Under the pieces are notes generated by a model. It had not been told where the DNA came from, did not search any database, and was given only the letters and a program-made list of their open reading frames with translations. DNA of 64,000 nt from Rapana venosa (taxonomy: Eukaryota; Mollusca; Gastropoda; Neogastropoda; Muricidae). Of the stretch, positions 1-13,353 are shown in pieces. The translations under genes and the position numbers were made by a program. The stretch spans positions 22,165,889 through 22,229,888 of the forward strand of contig CM054165.1 in assembly GCA_028751875.1 (NCBI GenBank). The letters run 5' to 3'. The stretch's first letter is position 1; each line of letters starts with the position of its first letter.

Positions 1-110
1 GTAACTGCTGCATGTGAATGAGTGGGATGACAAAGCGCTATGATTGGGTTTATTTGATTACGTGAGATAAGGCGCTATATAAATTCCCATGTATTATTAT
101 TATATAATTA
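1..110 (+). mobile_element. L2-like LINE 3' tail (end of element)
   Basis: These are the last bases of a 3' UTR ending in GCGCTATATAAATTCCCATG followed by TTATTATTATT. The same tail ends the L2-like element at 15240-16490, of which this is the period-shifted equivalent. The body of the element lies outside the window on the left. Confidence 0.6.
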
Positions 111-1114
111 AAAAAAAGTAAAAACCATAAAACGTCAGACAAACAAATTTACAACTCCACCTACTGAGTTCATCCCTCTTTCATGTTTATACTATTAGAT
201 AATAAAAAGTAGAACGGGAACAAAACGTTAGAAAATACTAGTCATTCGTTGCATCATAACGACAATATTGCCTTCAGTGACCTCCCTCTGCTCCTCTCCT
301 TCCTAGCCACCCAGCAAACTGTGCTTATGCCTCATACTCTTCAAAAAGCGCTTTTTAAAAATAAAAATATTCACACAATCACTAACAAACAAGCATATAA
401 GTTCAATAAGACATGTAGAAAATGATTATTTTAATAGTGAATACAATAATAACAACAATCCACAACCATCCACTATGGAGACAACATATAACAAACTAAT
501 CTCCCATCACCATGGACAACAACATAAACGATGAAACAGAAAAGCATTGTGTGAAAGGATGGGGGAGGGGAAGGAGTATCAAGGGGGGAAGGAAAAACAC
601 AATACACGCGTCAAATAAAAAATAATAATAAAAACCAATTATCAATAAGTAAAACCCCTATATTATACAAAATTCAAAAGCCCATAATCAACTGACTATC
701 AAACTAAAACAAAACAAACTAAAACAATATCAAAACAAAAACAATATCGCTTAAAAAAGTACAAAACAACTCATCTCTAACTGGCACTAAAAACACACCA
801 CGATAAAATCTATTGAATTGGACAAGAGAAAGTGGCGATGAGGATAGGCAAGGAGGAGGGAATTAGAGGAGAGAAGAGATGATGAGAGAGAGAGAGAGAG
901 AGAGGAAGGACCATCACTATCAAGCTATCAGTCTAACCATTAAAAAAAAAAAAATTCACCTTTCCCACTGCTGATTTGGTTTGAGCAAGACCTTCCAGAG
1001 ATCAATGTGCTTTTCCGGAAGTATCGAGCTGGGACTATCGACATGTGTTGTGCCTGCCAGGCAGCAGTCCAAGAAATGTCCGGAACAAAACACTGACTTC
1101 TACTCCACGCTTTG
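110..1114. other. AT-rich spacer, no gene seen
   Basis: AT-rich, with short poly-A runs and a (GA)9 microsatellite at about 885-903. The start of the family C LINE relic is at its right edge. No coding signal is visible on either strand. It recurs identically at 16490-17494. Confidence 0.6.
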
Positions 1115-2760
1115 TTTGATCTGACCACGCAGGCCTTCGATACTGTTAGCTAGAAGAGGACTATGAGAGAATCATTGGCAAGTACGGCTGCCCAAGAAAA
1201 TTCATGCGCCATCGTACGTCAGTTCCATGGGTAGGTATGCTGCCAGAGTAACAAGAAAACGGAGAGGCATCTGAACCTTCCATCACCAACGGAGTGAAGC
1301 TCGGCTGTGTTCTTGCTCCAACCTGTTTCAGACCTCATGTTATCCGGGCCAATGCTTGTCAGATTGCGTTCAGAGATTCGGATGTTGGTGTGTCCAGCTC
1401 AGGTACAGTAAGATGGATCAAAGACGTTCAATCTCAGGAGGCTTCAAGCAAAAAACCAAGGTCTCAACAGGATAACATGCAACGACTACCTGTTTGCTGA
1501 TGTGATTGCGCCCTCAATGCTGCCCTTCTGAAGCCGACATGCAAGACAGTGTTGACAAGTTCTCTGATGCTTTCGACAACTTTGGGTTGACAATCAGTAC
1601 CAAGAAGACTGAGGTAACTGGCACCAACCAGCCCAGGCTTCTAACGTTGAACCAAAACATCTCCGTGAAATTGGACATAGACTCAAAGCAGTGGACAAAT
1701 ATACTTATCTTGGCAGTACCCTCTTCCCGCGCAGTGAGCCATTGATGATGAGGTCAACACCAGACATTCGCCAAAGCAAGTGCTGCCTTTGGCAGACATC
1801 GAAAGTAATGGTGGTACCAGAAAGAGGCATCTCAACAGAAACCAAGATCAGTCTACAAAGCGGTATGCACCCAGCCATCCACCAGGACGCCTACACACAC
1901 CAGGGCACCTGCACACCATATCCATGTCACACCACACACTTAACGGTCCAACGCACACGTGGGGATGTGGGCCCTCACAACCAACCATCCAAGCCCCGGG
2001 ACGCTGCGAGAGGGAGGTGGCTATGGCACCAGAGTCAAGGAACAGTATCTACCCAACTGCCCATGCTAGAAACATGAACCACTACCAACCAACCACCTGT
2101 TAAAGAGAAAACTTTTGGCCATCAGTAGCAGGACACGATCTCTCCGACACAGAGGAGAGTTGCTCACTACGTCAAAGAACCTACCCGCATCCACACCTCC
2201 TGAATAGCCGGACCCAGCTGTTCTGCTGGGGCAGGCCAAGTATTTGCATGCCAGAACCTCGCTCCCCAAGAAACTGCTGTTGGAGAACTTCCAGCATGGA
2301 AAGCGCTCCCAGGATGCCATAAGAAATGACGCTTCAAGGACACTCTGAAAGCCTCCCACTTTGAAATCCTTCAACATTGAGAGTAGAATCTCATGGAGCA
2401 GGCACAAAGAGAGGCCACAGTAGGCGAGCAGCATGTCCTCCAGTGGCGCCAAGCCCACGAGAGCAAAGCAGAATTGCACCAGCATGAGCAAACGCAGGCA
2501 AGACATGAAAGATATAAACCTCCAAAAGGCAGGCCACTATACCCTTATATCCATACTGCCCAAGAACTTTTCAAGGTCGGCGTGATTGTGGCCAAAGAAG
2601 TCATCTACGCACCCCTCTGCCAAAATGGACCCTCCCTATGCCAGGACGAATTAGATGGTTCATCATCGGTCCGGATAGGCTGCGAAGAAGAATGTAAGTA
2701 AACCCGGTGGACTTGGTTGTAGTGGAAGCTCACGAAGATTGAACCCTGGAATATCATGTA
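1115..2760 (+). mobile_element. Degenerate LINE RT and C-terminal domain (family C), copy 1
   Basis: A relic of a non-LTR retrotransposon ORF2 read across several frames. Visible in order: AFDTVS and KYGCPRKF (RT core, about 1130-1200), TNGVKLGCVLAPT (about 1285-1325, the usual GxxQGxxLSP-type block), ASEADMQDSVDKFSDA and FGLTISTKKTEV (1530-1615), KYTYLGSTL (1695-1725), RGISTETKI (1820-1850), a basic C-terminal segment with RFKDTLKAS (about 2330), and a remnant of the terminal zinc-finger region near 2530-2650. The catalytic xADD box is degraded. Many frameshifts and stops make it non-functional. The clade is not assigned. Confidence 0.85.
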
Positions 2761-3496
2761 TGCATCTGTTACATTTGAGAAAGTCAGGATTCACTAGCAA
2801 AAGAAATGAAACTGATTGCCCACTGTTGTAGTAGTATGGATATTTGCAATGTCATCTTTTTTTGTTGTTGCACTGTTGATATTCAGGTAGCCCTACACGG
2901 AGGACCTGTTTTGAGTGCCACTTGTTGTCTGAAGTTAAGACATAATAGTATGTCAGGATGGATTTGCTAATTTGAAAAATATAATTTTCTTTTCTGATAC
3001 CTTGTAATTCAATTCACTAATAGAAGACCCCTTTAGAAGGTTTCAATTCGAATAATCAGAACAGAGAATATTAGAATACGCATAAAGGAAACACACAATA
3101 AAACAACGAAACGATACAAAAGTCAATTTTCAAAGTGGCTGCTCTGGGAATCTTCAAAAAATCGATCTTTATATCAGACACAGTGTATAATCAGTCCCCT
3201 TTAATTTCATATACACTAAATGGAGGATCACGAAGTATAACACCACTAGGGGGTTGTACGCACGTTATCAAGTAGAATAACTTGATAAAGAGGATACTAC
3301 AAAATCTTTATTCCTAAATCAGTATAACTTTCACTTACACAATACACAAATCATATAAAGCCTCTAAAACAGGGAAGATCCAGTCCAAGCATAATACAAT
3401 AATAACAAAATACCGAATTTCCTTGGAAATCAATACTATATCAAAAATTGTCTCTTAACACAAGCGAGTTCATGATGCTAGAGTCCCTCTGTGATT
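2760..3496. other. Non-coding spacer with a short hairpin
   Basis: AT-rich, with no coding signal. A perfect 9-bp inverted repeat, TTATCAAGT..ACTTGATAA with a 6-base loop, lies at about 3267-3290. No TSD or TIR pair could be attached to it. It recurs at 19140-19876. Confidence 0.5.
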
Positions 3497-3880
3497 AGCA
3501 ATATAGTCTGCAAGTCACAAAAAATCAATTGTTTCCAGTCAAGCGACTGTTTTTATAAGCATCAGATATACAGCTGCAAGTCACAAAATGAATTGCTTTT
3601 CAGTACAATCAGACTGTTTTTTATAAACCAGCATAAAGCAGCCTAGTGCACAAAGTCAATTGCTTCAGTCAAGCAACCTGTTTTAATAAACCAGCAATAA
3701 ATCTGCTAGACAACAAAAATCAAGTGCTTCAGTCAAGCAGACTTGCTTTATAAACCACAATATAGCTGCTATCACAATAGTCCCCAATTGCTCAGTCAAG
3801 CAGACTATGCTTATAAAACCAGCAATATAGCAGCTCTCCACAAAGGTCAATTGTTTCAAGCAGTTCAACTTCCTTACCAC
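3497..3880. repeat. ~67-bp minisatellite, about six units (copy 1)
   Basis: Six diverged units begin near 3497, 3565, 3632, 3693, 3755 and 3824. Each combines AGCAATATAGCAGCT, a CACAA...TCAATTGCTT string, CAGTCAAGCAGACT and TTTATAAACC. Unit length varies from 61 to 69. The array abuts the junction with the SINE 3' half at 3891 and is absent from the third copy. It recurs at 19877-20260. Confidence 0.85.
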
Positions 3881-3891
3881 CCAGACACAAC

Positions 3892-4010
3892 GAAGTCGGA
3901 ATAACAGCGTACCTTCAGGGAGGGCAAAAAGTTGCATAAGAGCAAAATCTTACCATAGGTGAACACCTAGGAGCTTAGCTGAGAAGTGGGATTTATTTTT
4001 ACAGTAATAA
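3892..4010 (+). mobile_element. 3' half of a split SINE (copy 1)
   Basis: Begins GAAGTCGGAATAACAGCG and continues through a (G)AGGGCAAAAAGTTGC string. In the third copy (44951 onward) this sequence follows directly on a tRNA-like head, giving one intact SINE. Here the head is missing and is found instead at 14275-14555. It recurs at 20272-20390. Confidence 0.65.
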
Positions 4011-4127
4011 ATCACACACCAAGGAATGAGCACAATACAAAGACCAGAACAAACTGATCATCATCAAGGCCGACATTAAGTTGAGGAAAGAACCACTCTG
4101 ACATCAATCCAAGCAGGATTACTTCCC

Positions 4128-4380
4128 TATTAACCCAACAACAACAAAAACATGGGCTATATAACAAGCAATAAAACACAATATTGAAAATACATTTGGA
4201 TGATTTAACTTCCACCCAACAACAAACAGAGCCATAGGCTAATATAACAATTCAGATAAAACCAATTATTGAAAAAAACTGCTTTGAGAGTCACATTCAT
4301 GATCATTTACTTCACCTAACAACAACAAACAAAAATGGCTGTAAAACCATCAGTAAAACCACAATTTATTGAATTTTTTT
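4128..4380. repeat. Three tandem ~80-95 bp units (CACCCAACAACAACA...)
   Basis: Units start at about 4128, 4213 and 4312 with ACTTC/CACCYAACAACAACAAA, followed by ATGGCTRTATAACAA and AATAAAACACAATTATTGAA. The equivalent array at 45183-45600 in the third copy is interrupted by a SINE. It recurs at 20508-20760. Confidence 0.7.
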
Positions 4381-4559
4381 TAATTTTACCAAAAATAAAT
4401 GTTCAAAACGGCGAGTAAACACACTACATTAATAGACAGTAATTTTAAGGGTTTAAGTACCTAAAAGATGGCACACGACATACACACACGCATGCGACAC
4501 ACTAGAAATGTAAAACCAACAGGATGACAACTAAATTACAAACAACCCAGAACAAAAAT

Positions 4560-4815
4560 TCTGATTGCACTTGGGTTTCAGTACACTGTTTCATTTCATA
4601 GCTCTCCTTCTTTCAACAGCCAAAACAGACCCATCACCTGCAGGGTGTGTGTGGCCTCTCTGTGTGTGTGAGCATTGACTTGTTGGAAACTGTTACTGTG
4701 CTTGTTGGTTGTAGGACTGTAGGCAAAGAATGAGTTCAGTGCAAGCGCTTATGGATTTGTCTGTGCAAAGATAGACAGCCTTATATAAGATTGCCATTTA
4801 GTATATTATTATTAA
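4560..4815 (+). mobile_element. L2-like LINE 3' UTR fragment (copy 1)
   Basis: A 3'-UTR-like segment with a GT-rich stretch ends in GCAAGCGCT...CTTATATAAGATTGCCATTTA and TTATTATTATT. The less decayed equivalent at 45775-46012 reads CAGCGCTATATAAATTCC, the tail seen on the L2-like element at 16449. It is 5'-truncated with no ORF. It recurs at 20940-21195. Confidence 0.6.
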
Positions 4816-5299
4816 AACAGATATGTAGCTACCGTCTAATGTCTTTCTTTTTTTTAATTATTGTTTTTTTGAAAATGGCTGCACAATGTGCCCTTGGTAC
4901 AAAATTCACAGGTTGTAAGGTCAGGTACTATACAAGCGTTACATTGTTGTAAGTATACATTACATATATATTTGTTCCATGACGTTGTTTTGTTGTCTTC
5001 AATTATAAAGTCTATGTTCACAGCTAAAGATGATATTATAGCGAGGGAGCAGTAGAAAAAAGTAAAAGAGATTTAAAGTAGCGACATGGAAAGAAGGAGT
5101 GGAAGGAGAAAAGGATAAAGAAATAGGCATCCGTATGTTGGGTGTATATGTATTTGTTTTTTTTTAGAAACATTGAAATAATAATAATAATAACAACAAA
5201 ACCCAACAACACAGCCTAGAAAAGGTAATAATAATGACGCATTAAACAGGAGCAAATACTATCTCTAACCTCTCAGACAAAACGTATAGTTGAAAATTG

Positions 5300-8200
5300 A
5301 CATAACAATAATGTAACTACAATTAAATAATCGAGTGGACTATGCCATAAGAGCATCATGCAAATGGCAAGGGCAATCTTTTGAATTTATCAAATATGAT
5401 GTTTATCCAGAGACTGTTCAAAAATTTTTAGTAAAAAAGTGGTTTTTTACAGATAGTAGGTGCACATCAAATATGAAAGATGTATTGGAAATATGAACTC
5501 CACATAGGCCATACTGGACATGTATTTAACCACAAATTTTGTAAGGAATGCATTAACTTCATTCTAGAAATATAGTGAATGTACCCTTCTCGCTTTTATT
5601 AAAACGCGAAACTATATTGAGAAGGAGTCATATAACCAAAAATAGTGGGAAGTGTCCGGCAATTTTTAAATAGTCCGTTCCTTGAATGTGACCATATTCT
5701 TTAAAACTAACCCCATGAAAAGATTTGAGTTTCAATATACGGTATCCCTCCTGTATCGATAAGGTAACACCATTCTAACGAGTACCATGTGCATGTCTTG
5801 ACCCCTTTTAATTTGGCAGCTCTGTGCAGCCCACATCATGTGAAAAAAATTTCCACCGAGAGAATTGCACCCAACAAAAAGAACATGAATACCACTATAA
5901 ACTTAGGATGTGTATGACAAATTTAATTTCAAAAAATAAATATCTAGAGATTTCTGAGAGTTTGAGAGAGGGGATTTTATAGCATAGCAATACTGATTAA
6001 GGAGTCAACACAAAAGCAACAGTGAAATGAAATGAAACTGGAAAATGGAAAATTAAGAATATAATTACTATAGCCATAAGAATTGCAATAAGTTTACAGT
6101 CTGTAAATATTGAATATAGATGATTACCAAGATAGTACGAGGTTTCTCAATTTTTAAAGTACTGCAGGTATGACAAATGCAGAGGCCCCCTGTGACCAAG
6201 TAGATTTGTTCTAAAAACAATCCATCTGGTATATACTTTTAAGTCAGTCAGCATGACTTATTTTCAATATGCGCCCGAAACATCTGCAACCAAGATGATT
6301 TGATTTTCAATTTAAATTTCTATTTCACATGTTTAGTTGATTGTTAATAACTTTATCCTATTCATCATAATTTATGTAATATTTTATGATATTAGTATTA
6401 CGATATTATTGTTGGTGACTATCATTATGGTATGTCTTATATTTTTTGGTTTTTTTTTGGTTCATAAATAACTCACTATCAAAACAGTAGCTTCATTACA
6501 TCCTCCATGAAGGAGCAGGTGACAGCTTCTTTATTGTGTTTCTAATTCATATTGGTTAAGGTTATATTTATTGAAAGAGGTATCTGATACATAAGTGCCA
6601 ATGAGGCCTTACCCAGCGACATTCTTTGTTTAGTCCCTTTTTGAAAATTCGTTTCTGCACGAACTTTATATTCACTACAATACAAAATTTTCGACATTCG
6701 TGCTCCGTAAACACATATATTGGCGCATGGAAATTTGTGCAGTATTTCAGCTAGGGGAATTCCCGTCAATTTCCCTTATATAAGTTATATATTGTTTTCC
6801 CTATGGTGGATGCTTGGAATAGTAACCACCAAGTGCAGTTTGTACGGCCTTACAATCTATACTTTGGGAGAGTTTTTTAAGTAAATGTTAGGAGCACTGA
6901 AAACGACCTCTATGTCCATAAGACCAGTCTTTGGGAACGTACCAAAGGTGACTTAGCAGACAAGCATTTAAGAGTGAAGATATCTTGTCCCCCATGACTG
7001 TCTGCTACCATTTTAAAGAAAATTAATGATTTCCTTGCTTTTGTTAAAAGAGTATCCAATATGAAGCATTCCAAGTTAATTTTGATGTAAGATGAATGCC
7101 TAAAAATTTTATCATATTTTTCTACTGTGAATTTGGCTCCCTCTCCTGATCTTAAAGCTGATGTAGTGTATCTGGAGACACTACCATGTATTCAAAAGCA
7201 TTATTGTGCGTTTTTTTCTGTAGATAGATGGTCAGACAATTTTCCAAAAATATATTAATAGGTAAATTATCTGATGCTCTTTTTGATATACTTTTCAAGG
7301 TATAATTTACGATCCTCTTTGTTGAGTAGCACGCTTATCATATTGACATTCATAGCCAAATACATATATCATCAGCATATTGTACAAAGACAACATCTTA
7401 GGACAGTTTTTGTCTAGGAAAATCATATCTCAATAATTAAACAGAAAAGGAGTTTATTATAACTGAACCCCAGTGGTAAACCCTAGCAATGATCTAAAGT
7501 CTGAATAATGCAGTTTCCCTGCACTCATCACTTGCTGTATACTATCGTTATTGCATAGCGACACTTTTAATATATGGAAAAAAATGCCCAGAAAAAACCA
7601 ATATGACATTATTTAATGCACAAGTTAAGCATGCAAAGCTTGGTCGTAGGCTTTCCTTACATCAAAAAATGTCGAGTATAGATATTTTTTCCTTCTTGCA
7701 CTATTGTTGTTTTTAAACCTGTGTTGTTAGTTAACTAGGTTATCAATTGCTGATCGACCTTTTTTGAAAGCTGCTTGAATTGCAGGAAGCTACCTTATTG
7801 TTCTGACAGTAGCTATATACAAGCCTCTTAAGATTAAAATTCCTCCACAAGCTTACCAAGTTGGAAGTCAGTGCTAGATGGGCCAATAACTAGTTTTATC
7901 AGTTTTAGCTTCCTTGCTTAGTGAATGGGACAATAATAGACTGCTTCCAGTTCATTGTGGCACTGCAACCTTCGTGTCCAGACCCTTATGGAAAAGATTT
8001 TTTTAATGCATTAGAAGATATGAATTTTATTCTGGTACTGTTTAATCATGATCACAAAAAGAAAAAAAAAAATGTGGAATTGCATCTAATTCCAACAGTA
8101 AGTTTTCTTAATAAAAAGGGAAAATAGTATCTTTTACTTCATTGAGTTATTGGAGCACTGAATGTATTACAGTATAATTAGCACACCTGATCTTAAGTAT

Positions 8201-10740
8201 TTTTCTTTTTCTCCACATCTTGTCTTAATTAGTGCTATTTAAGTATGGACGTGCCTATCTCAACACACCCTCAGACTCTGAGAATATCTGCAAAATCCTC
8301 AGGCCTTTATCTGCTTGGATGGAAATTCATTGTTTTTTAGTTAATATGACAAGTTGGTAAAATCACACCTTTTGCTGCATTCATGAAATTTTAATCCACA
8401 CTGAGTTGTTAATAATCCGATTATAATTATGATGACTTCACTCCAACAAAGCGAAGACCAAAATTGTCGTTTTCGCCTGAGCTCATGATCAAAATTTGCT
8501 GAGATTAGTTTTTGCCTCTTCTGTTTTTTTCAATGGTTTTCTGGTGTCTTATTTTTTTAATATAAGTTTTATACATTAAACCGTTTGTTGGTCACTGCTT
8601 CCTCACAAGCAGGTTCCCCAAACTTTCCTGAACATTCACGGGGTGATGTGGTGTTTGAGAGGGGGATGGGGATGTGTATGAAGGTGGTTGGGGGGAGTGG
8701 GGTGATAAGTAAGCAGCCTATGAATGATGGCATATAGTAAAGGTAGAACATAATTCAAGCTACATTTTCAGAATCCAAGCTGTTTGTATTGTAGCTGCAA
8801 GGGATACTTTGATTTAAACTGTTTTCCATAGCTCTATATAGTTAAACTTTGGAGTTATCTTTTTCATTAGTTACAGGGAACTTGGCATTTCATTCAAAGT
8901 ACTAACAATAGGAAAATGATTCACTTGCCCAATGTGTCTTCCATAAAGAGTTACCCACGAACATTCAGGTGCAAGAGCAGAAATATTTAAAGACCAGATT
9001 CATAATGCCGATGCCTTGTGATTAAAAGATGTGTCAGGTAATTCTGGTACACTCCATCATTTTATTAGGCATAGACAAGATCTGTTAGATTTTCTAAAAA
9101 CAATTACAGGAGAATGGAGTATTACTTCCTTTTATCCCAAAGGGTGCTAGATGAGCGTTGAAGTCCCCTGCTACCTGGAGCCATTTCTGATTATCTTGTA
9201 GTGTGCAGCCATCTGTATTATAGTATTAGCTCTCCTTTAGGCAAAAATACTGAAAGCAATTGTTCATGACCGAAGATGAATCTGTAAACTTTAGCACGTC
9301 AGCGCACAAATATGAATCTGAGTACAACATTACGGCATAGTGAACAACATGCACTATAATCAATCCTTCCTTCTTGGATAATACTTGCTGTAGTTGACTT
9401 TAACCAACCAGCATCCACGTATTCAATGAACAGGTTGGTTATAGTAACCTTGAAGTTTGGGTAATTTACACTTCTTTACATTGCGGGGGACTTGCCTGGA
9501 TGAGAACTGATATCTGTTACATAGAAAGAAGTTGAACTAAATATGGGCATGATTCATTTAGATGGATCTATGGCAACCACTGCATTAACGAGTTAAGCAT
9601 TATTGATGTTTTTTGAGAACATGATAGCACACAAAAAGCACTAACTTAATAAACAATAAAAACACAATTTAAATGTTAATGGAGAGTAACACTAACAAAA
9701 AAAAAGAAAAAATATCAATAATAATAATAATGATATCTTAATTAAAAGAGTCCAAGAGAGCACTAGTTAAAAAAGACCAGTAAATCACTTAAAACGCAAT
9801 AAGGAAGAAAACGCTCAGAAAGAACAAAGTAATTCAGATGGTTAGAGCATGCTGCTGAGCAGATAGGAGCAGAAAACACAGTGTCTATTTACTTGTTACT
9901 AGATCTGTAGAGCCTGGTGCAGACAAGCAAAAGCTACACAAATGTTACCATCAACATGATTTTTTTTCACCACACAAAACTTGTAATGTCAGCATAGTTG
10001 TTCTCCACCCGGGGTAGTCTGCTGGTAGAGCAATCTCGTTACAGAGGCCGTGGTTGACAATGGGTCCTCCGTTTTTAGCTGGTTAGTGGCGATCAAGAGG
10101 CGTAGCGTGGTACTGATACGGAGTCCATGGGATGAAACTGATCTTACGAGTCTCCTCGTTTGCTGTTTGCCAAAACAATGCATTAATCATGCCTAGCCAG
10201 AATGTTCCTACCATTATACAGTACTTTGCAATTTGGAAATGGAATAGAATCTTTTGTAATGATAATGGGTGTAACATATTTCCATGGATAACAAATGATA
10301 GCTGTTGTTTAGATGGTATAACCCGAGCAAGTCACGCATTGAAGAGTTATCTCTCTTCATCTGAAGACTTGGGTTTTTTTCACGGCGAACCTTGCTAATG
10401 ACAAAATTTTGTCTCAGAAAAGACGCTACAATTTGTTTTCCATTTCGGTACGAATGTTGGCTTGTTGCTTGAGGATCTGACTTTTTAAAGATCATTTGAG
10501 TGATCCCCACAATGGATAACTACAGCCTGTTGTTTTTTATATATCCAGAGGCAATTACTCATTATCTTAGAATTTCCCGTTAATTTCGTTGAGACTTTCT
10601 CTTTTCCACTCTTAATCATATGACTGTCCTAGAAACCTGTTTGGCGTTCCACGCCATAAAAGTAACAGAGTCCTGGAGAAGGATGACTGGGCAGATCAAG
10701 TTGATCTCGTACTGCATGGCTGTGACGTTCAGTGATGGTT
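5300..10740 (-). mobile_element. Degenerate SGNH/EN/RT/RNase H LINE (family A), copy 1
   Basis: A minus-strand LINE relic read through many frameshifts. From 5' to 3': SGNH-hydrolase-like ORF (about 10740-9990, with VVIHCG and NDLKKSD near 10450-10500, where a short insertion disrupts the GTND box); AP-type endonuclease with VAGDFNAH at about 9143-9166; RT with an intact YADD box at 7368-7379 (VQYADDICIW); decayed RNase H-like region (about 6170-5810); C-terminal Cys/His region (about 5570-5340). The third copy (46440-51000) confirms each domain. It is non-functional. Confidence 0.85.
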
Positions 10741-12249
10741 TTTTTGTTGTTCAGGTGGAGCGTTTGTGGGCACTGACCCCTGGGTCAAGGTCAGATGACA
10801 GCGATGACCTTTGGAAAGCTGGCGTTGAAGTTGGCGTGGTCCGCGCATGTGTCTTCGTGGTGACCGGCAGGAAGTGGAGTTGAGCATGTACCCCTGGTGA
10901 CAACAGACAGACAGACATCCAGACAGAGGATAGCGCCTGCTGCTGTAAAGGCTGGATAGACAGAAACAGACCCCAAAGAGAAAAGGTGCAGACACTCACG
11001 CAGGCAAAAACAGAGACAATGAGGAATGGAGGAATAATACGTACGCATTGCTCAAATGTCAGGAAATATGTATATGCCTTGCAAAGTACAAGTGTATGCA
11101 GAGGCAAATACAAGAGGCAAACGCAACACAAACACCTCATACCAGATAGACTGCTTGTAAAAAAAGCACATCAGCACTTATCCTGCTAACCTTGAAAACA
11201 CATGGGCCAAACACACGAATATCACCAAAAAGCAAACGCCATTTACCAACGTTCACTTAATCTGTCACAACACCCCACCCAACTTTTAGAAGAAAAAACA
11301 ACAAAAGTAAAGGTTTAGTTTTTGCCTTCCACTTCCCCCTAGTCCTCCACAACCGTTGCCTTTGCTCAAGGTTAACGTAATTCGGAGTTAGTTCTAGGTT
11401 GTTGTTGTTTGGGGTGTGTGTTGTTCCTCGGGATATCGCACTTTGGAATGTGGTTCACAACGTCAGGACAATTTGCCAATGTCTGCCGCCCCCATGAACG
11501 GCAGCCACATACTCGAATCATCAGGAAACGATGTCCTGAAACAGCTGACACCAGTGTGCCGTGCATTTTAAAAACCTTCTGCTCCTTTCAGCGTCACAAC
11601 GGCATCCGCTCATCAAGAAAGTGGTATGGGGTTGGACCTACGACACTGCAGATACTTGTGGAGGTGCTCGTTTACACACAGCACAGGAAATGGGGATTGA
11701 GACAGTCTTTGTCTGAAGAGACTTATTGGGAAGTGGGAGTCAGTACTGATGTTAGTTAACATCTAGGGGAAGGGGGAGTGTCTTTCTCCTCAAACAATCA
11801 TCCAGTAGTGGCTATAAACTCATGGTAGTCAGACTAGGAGCTCAAGCGCTGTAAACCGCCGCGCTGTTCCCCCCCCCCCCCCCGCCCCCCCCCCTCCGAG
11901 AGCCAAACAGGTCTGTCCGCACAGCACACAGAGACTCACAGACATACACACAAACAGCAGTGAAGGGTTTGTCAAAACAGTCCACCTCACTATGTATACT
12001 CCATGCAAAGAGAAGTGGAAGTGTCCGAGCACTGCCTCTTCCATACAACCAGACATTAAACTGCTCTGAGCAAACAAAAACAAGTGAATTCCGCAAAACC
12101 CTTCTCTCTTGGGCGGATAACCCCACACGTTCACCTCACAACAAGCAAGGCGCAATCGATCATTCTGCAATCTGCCTTACTCTCTTGTGGGTAAATCACA
12201 GTACACACGTTCACATCAACAACAAAACAAGTGTGTTTGCACATTAGGT
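10741..12249. other. Unit spacer: no gene seen; poly-C tract
   Basis: Upstream flank of family A. It contains CAGACAGACAGA strings near 10900, a poly-C tract broken by one G at 11870-11893, and CAACAACAA-rich text. Open frames here are low complexity (poly-Gly or Cys/Val-rich) and differ between copies, so I see no gene. 10741-11709 recurs at 27121-28089. Confidence 0.6.
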
Positions 12250-12340
12250 GGACCTCGGTTTATAGTCTAGCTCCAAAGGGACTTTTGGGTAGAGTGAATC
12301 TGCACTAGATGTTTACTGCAGAGGAAAATATCCCCTTGAA

Positions 12341-12372
<32 letters not shown>

Positions 12373-13353
12373 CTCTATGTGTCTGTGTGAGAGGCAGAGA
12401 CAAGTGACAAGAGAGAGATTATGATGCTATAATTCTTATGCATCTGTTTGAAAGTGCTGAGAGCTTTCATAAGAGAGATCAGGCACACACAATATCCTTA
12501 CTTTATTACATATTTGCATAGTGAATGTGTGCATGTGGTAGATTACATACCTGCCTACGAAGACTGTTGAGCGTGTGTCTGTGCCTGCCTGCCTGAAATG
12601 AGTGCCTGATGAGTATGTGAAATGAGAGTTTATTATTTTAACAAAGTTTGTCAGTGGTACGTATATTTCGAATGTTGTTGTTACTGGTTCTGTGTGACGA
12701 CAATCCATCACACAAACATTGATATAGACAGATCTGTGTTATGTGTTTATACAAACCACAGTGAGGACCACTTATGGCATCACCTAAAGAGACAATTACA
12801 AAGAACACACCACTTTGATTGTTAGTGTCATTTCTTTTTGAGTGTGATTGTGTGTGAACATCTGGACATGCATGATCATGTGTTTGCATGCGTGTGTATG
12901 CATAGCATGTTGTGTGGCACACAATGTGTGAATACGCAAGGGTGCATTGAGTTTTGCAATTGTGTTGTTTTCTAGATCGATAACAGACAGCAGAGAGAGA
13001 GGGAGAGAGACAGACCGACAGAGAGAGAGACAGACAGACCAGACAACAAGGAACAGACAGTCCACAGACAGACACGACAGACACAGAGAATGTCCAGATT
13101 GAAATCAAGCGTTTCTTTTCTGAACAGGTCGCCTGTCCACAAGTCAAGATGACAACATCAGCAACACACATGCCCAAATCAAATATTTATATATTTTTCA
13201 GTGATGCATTTGAATAAGCAAACACATGCTACATTTGCTTTTTTCCTTCGGGTCATGCCAACAAAAAAAGACAACAGAAGAAAGAACAAGAATCACTTAT
13301 AAATAACATTTTTGGAAAAGGTTCAGGGTCACGGTCACAAGTCCCATGAAGGA
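12250..13353. other. Unit spacer with GT and GA microsatellites
   Basis: Holds (GT)n at about 12341-12372 and GA/CAGA strings at about 12985-13085. No conserved frame is shared with the third copy (42605-43659). Nothing else is supported. Confidence 0.55.

Noticed and set aside
12638..13177. 179-residue minus-strand open frame
   Set aside because: Passes through GA/CAGA and TGTG repeats and is not conserved in the third copy (42980-43480).
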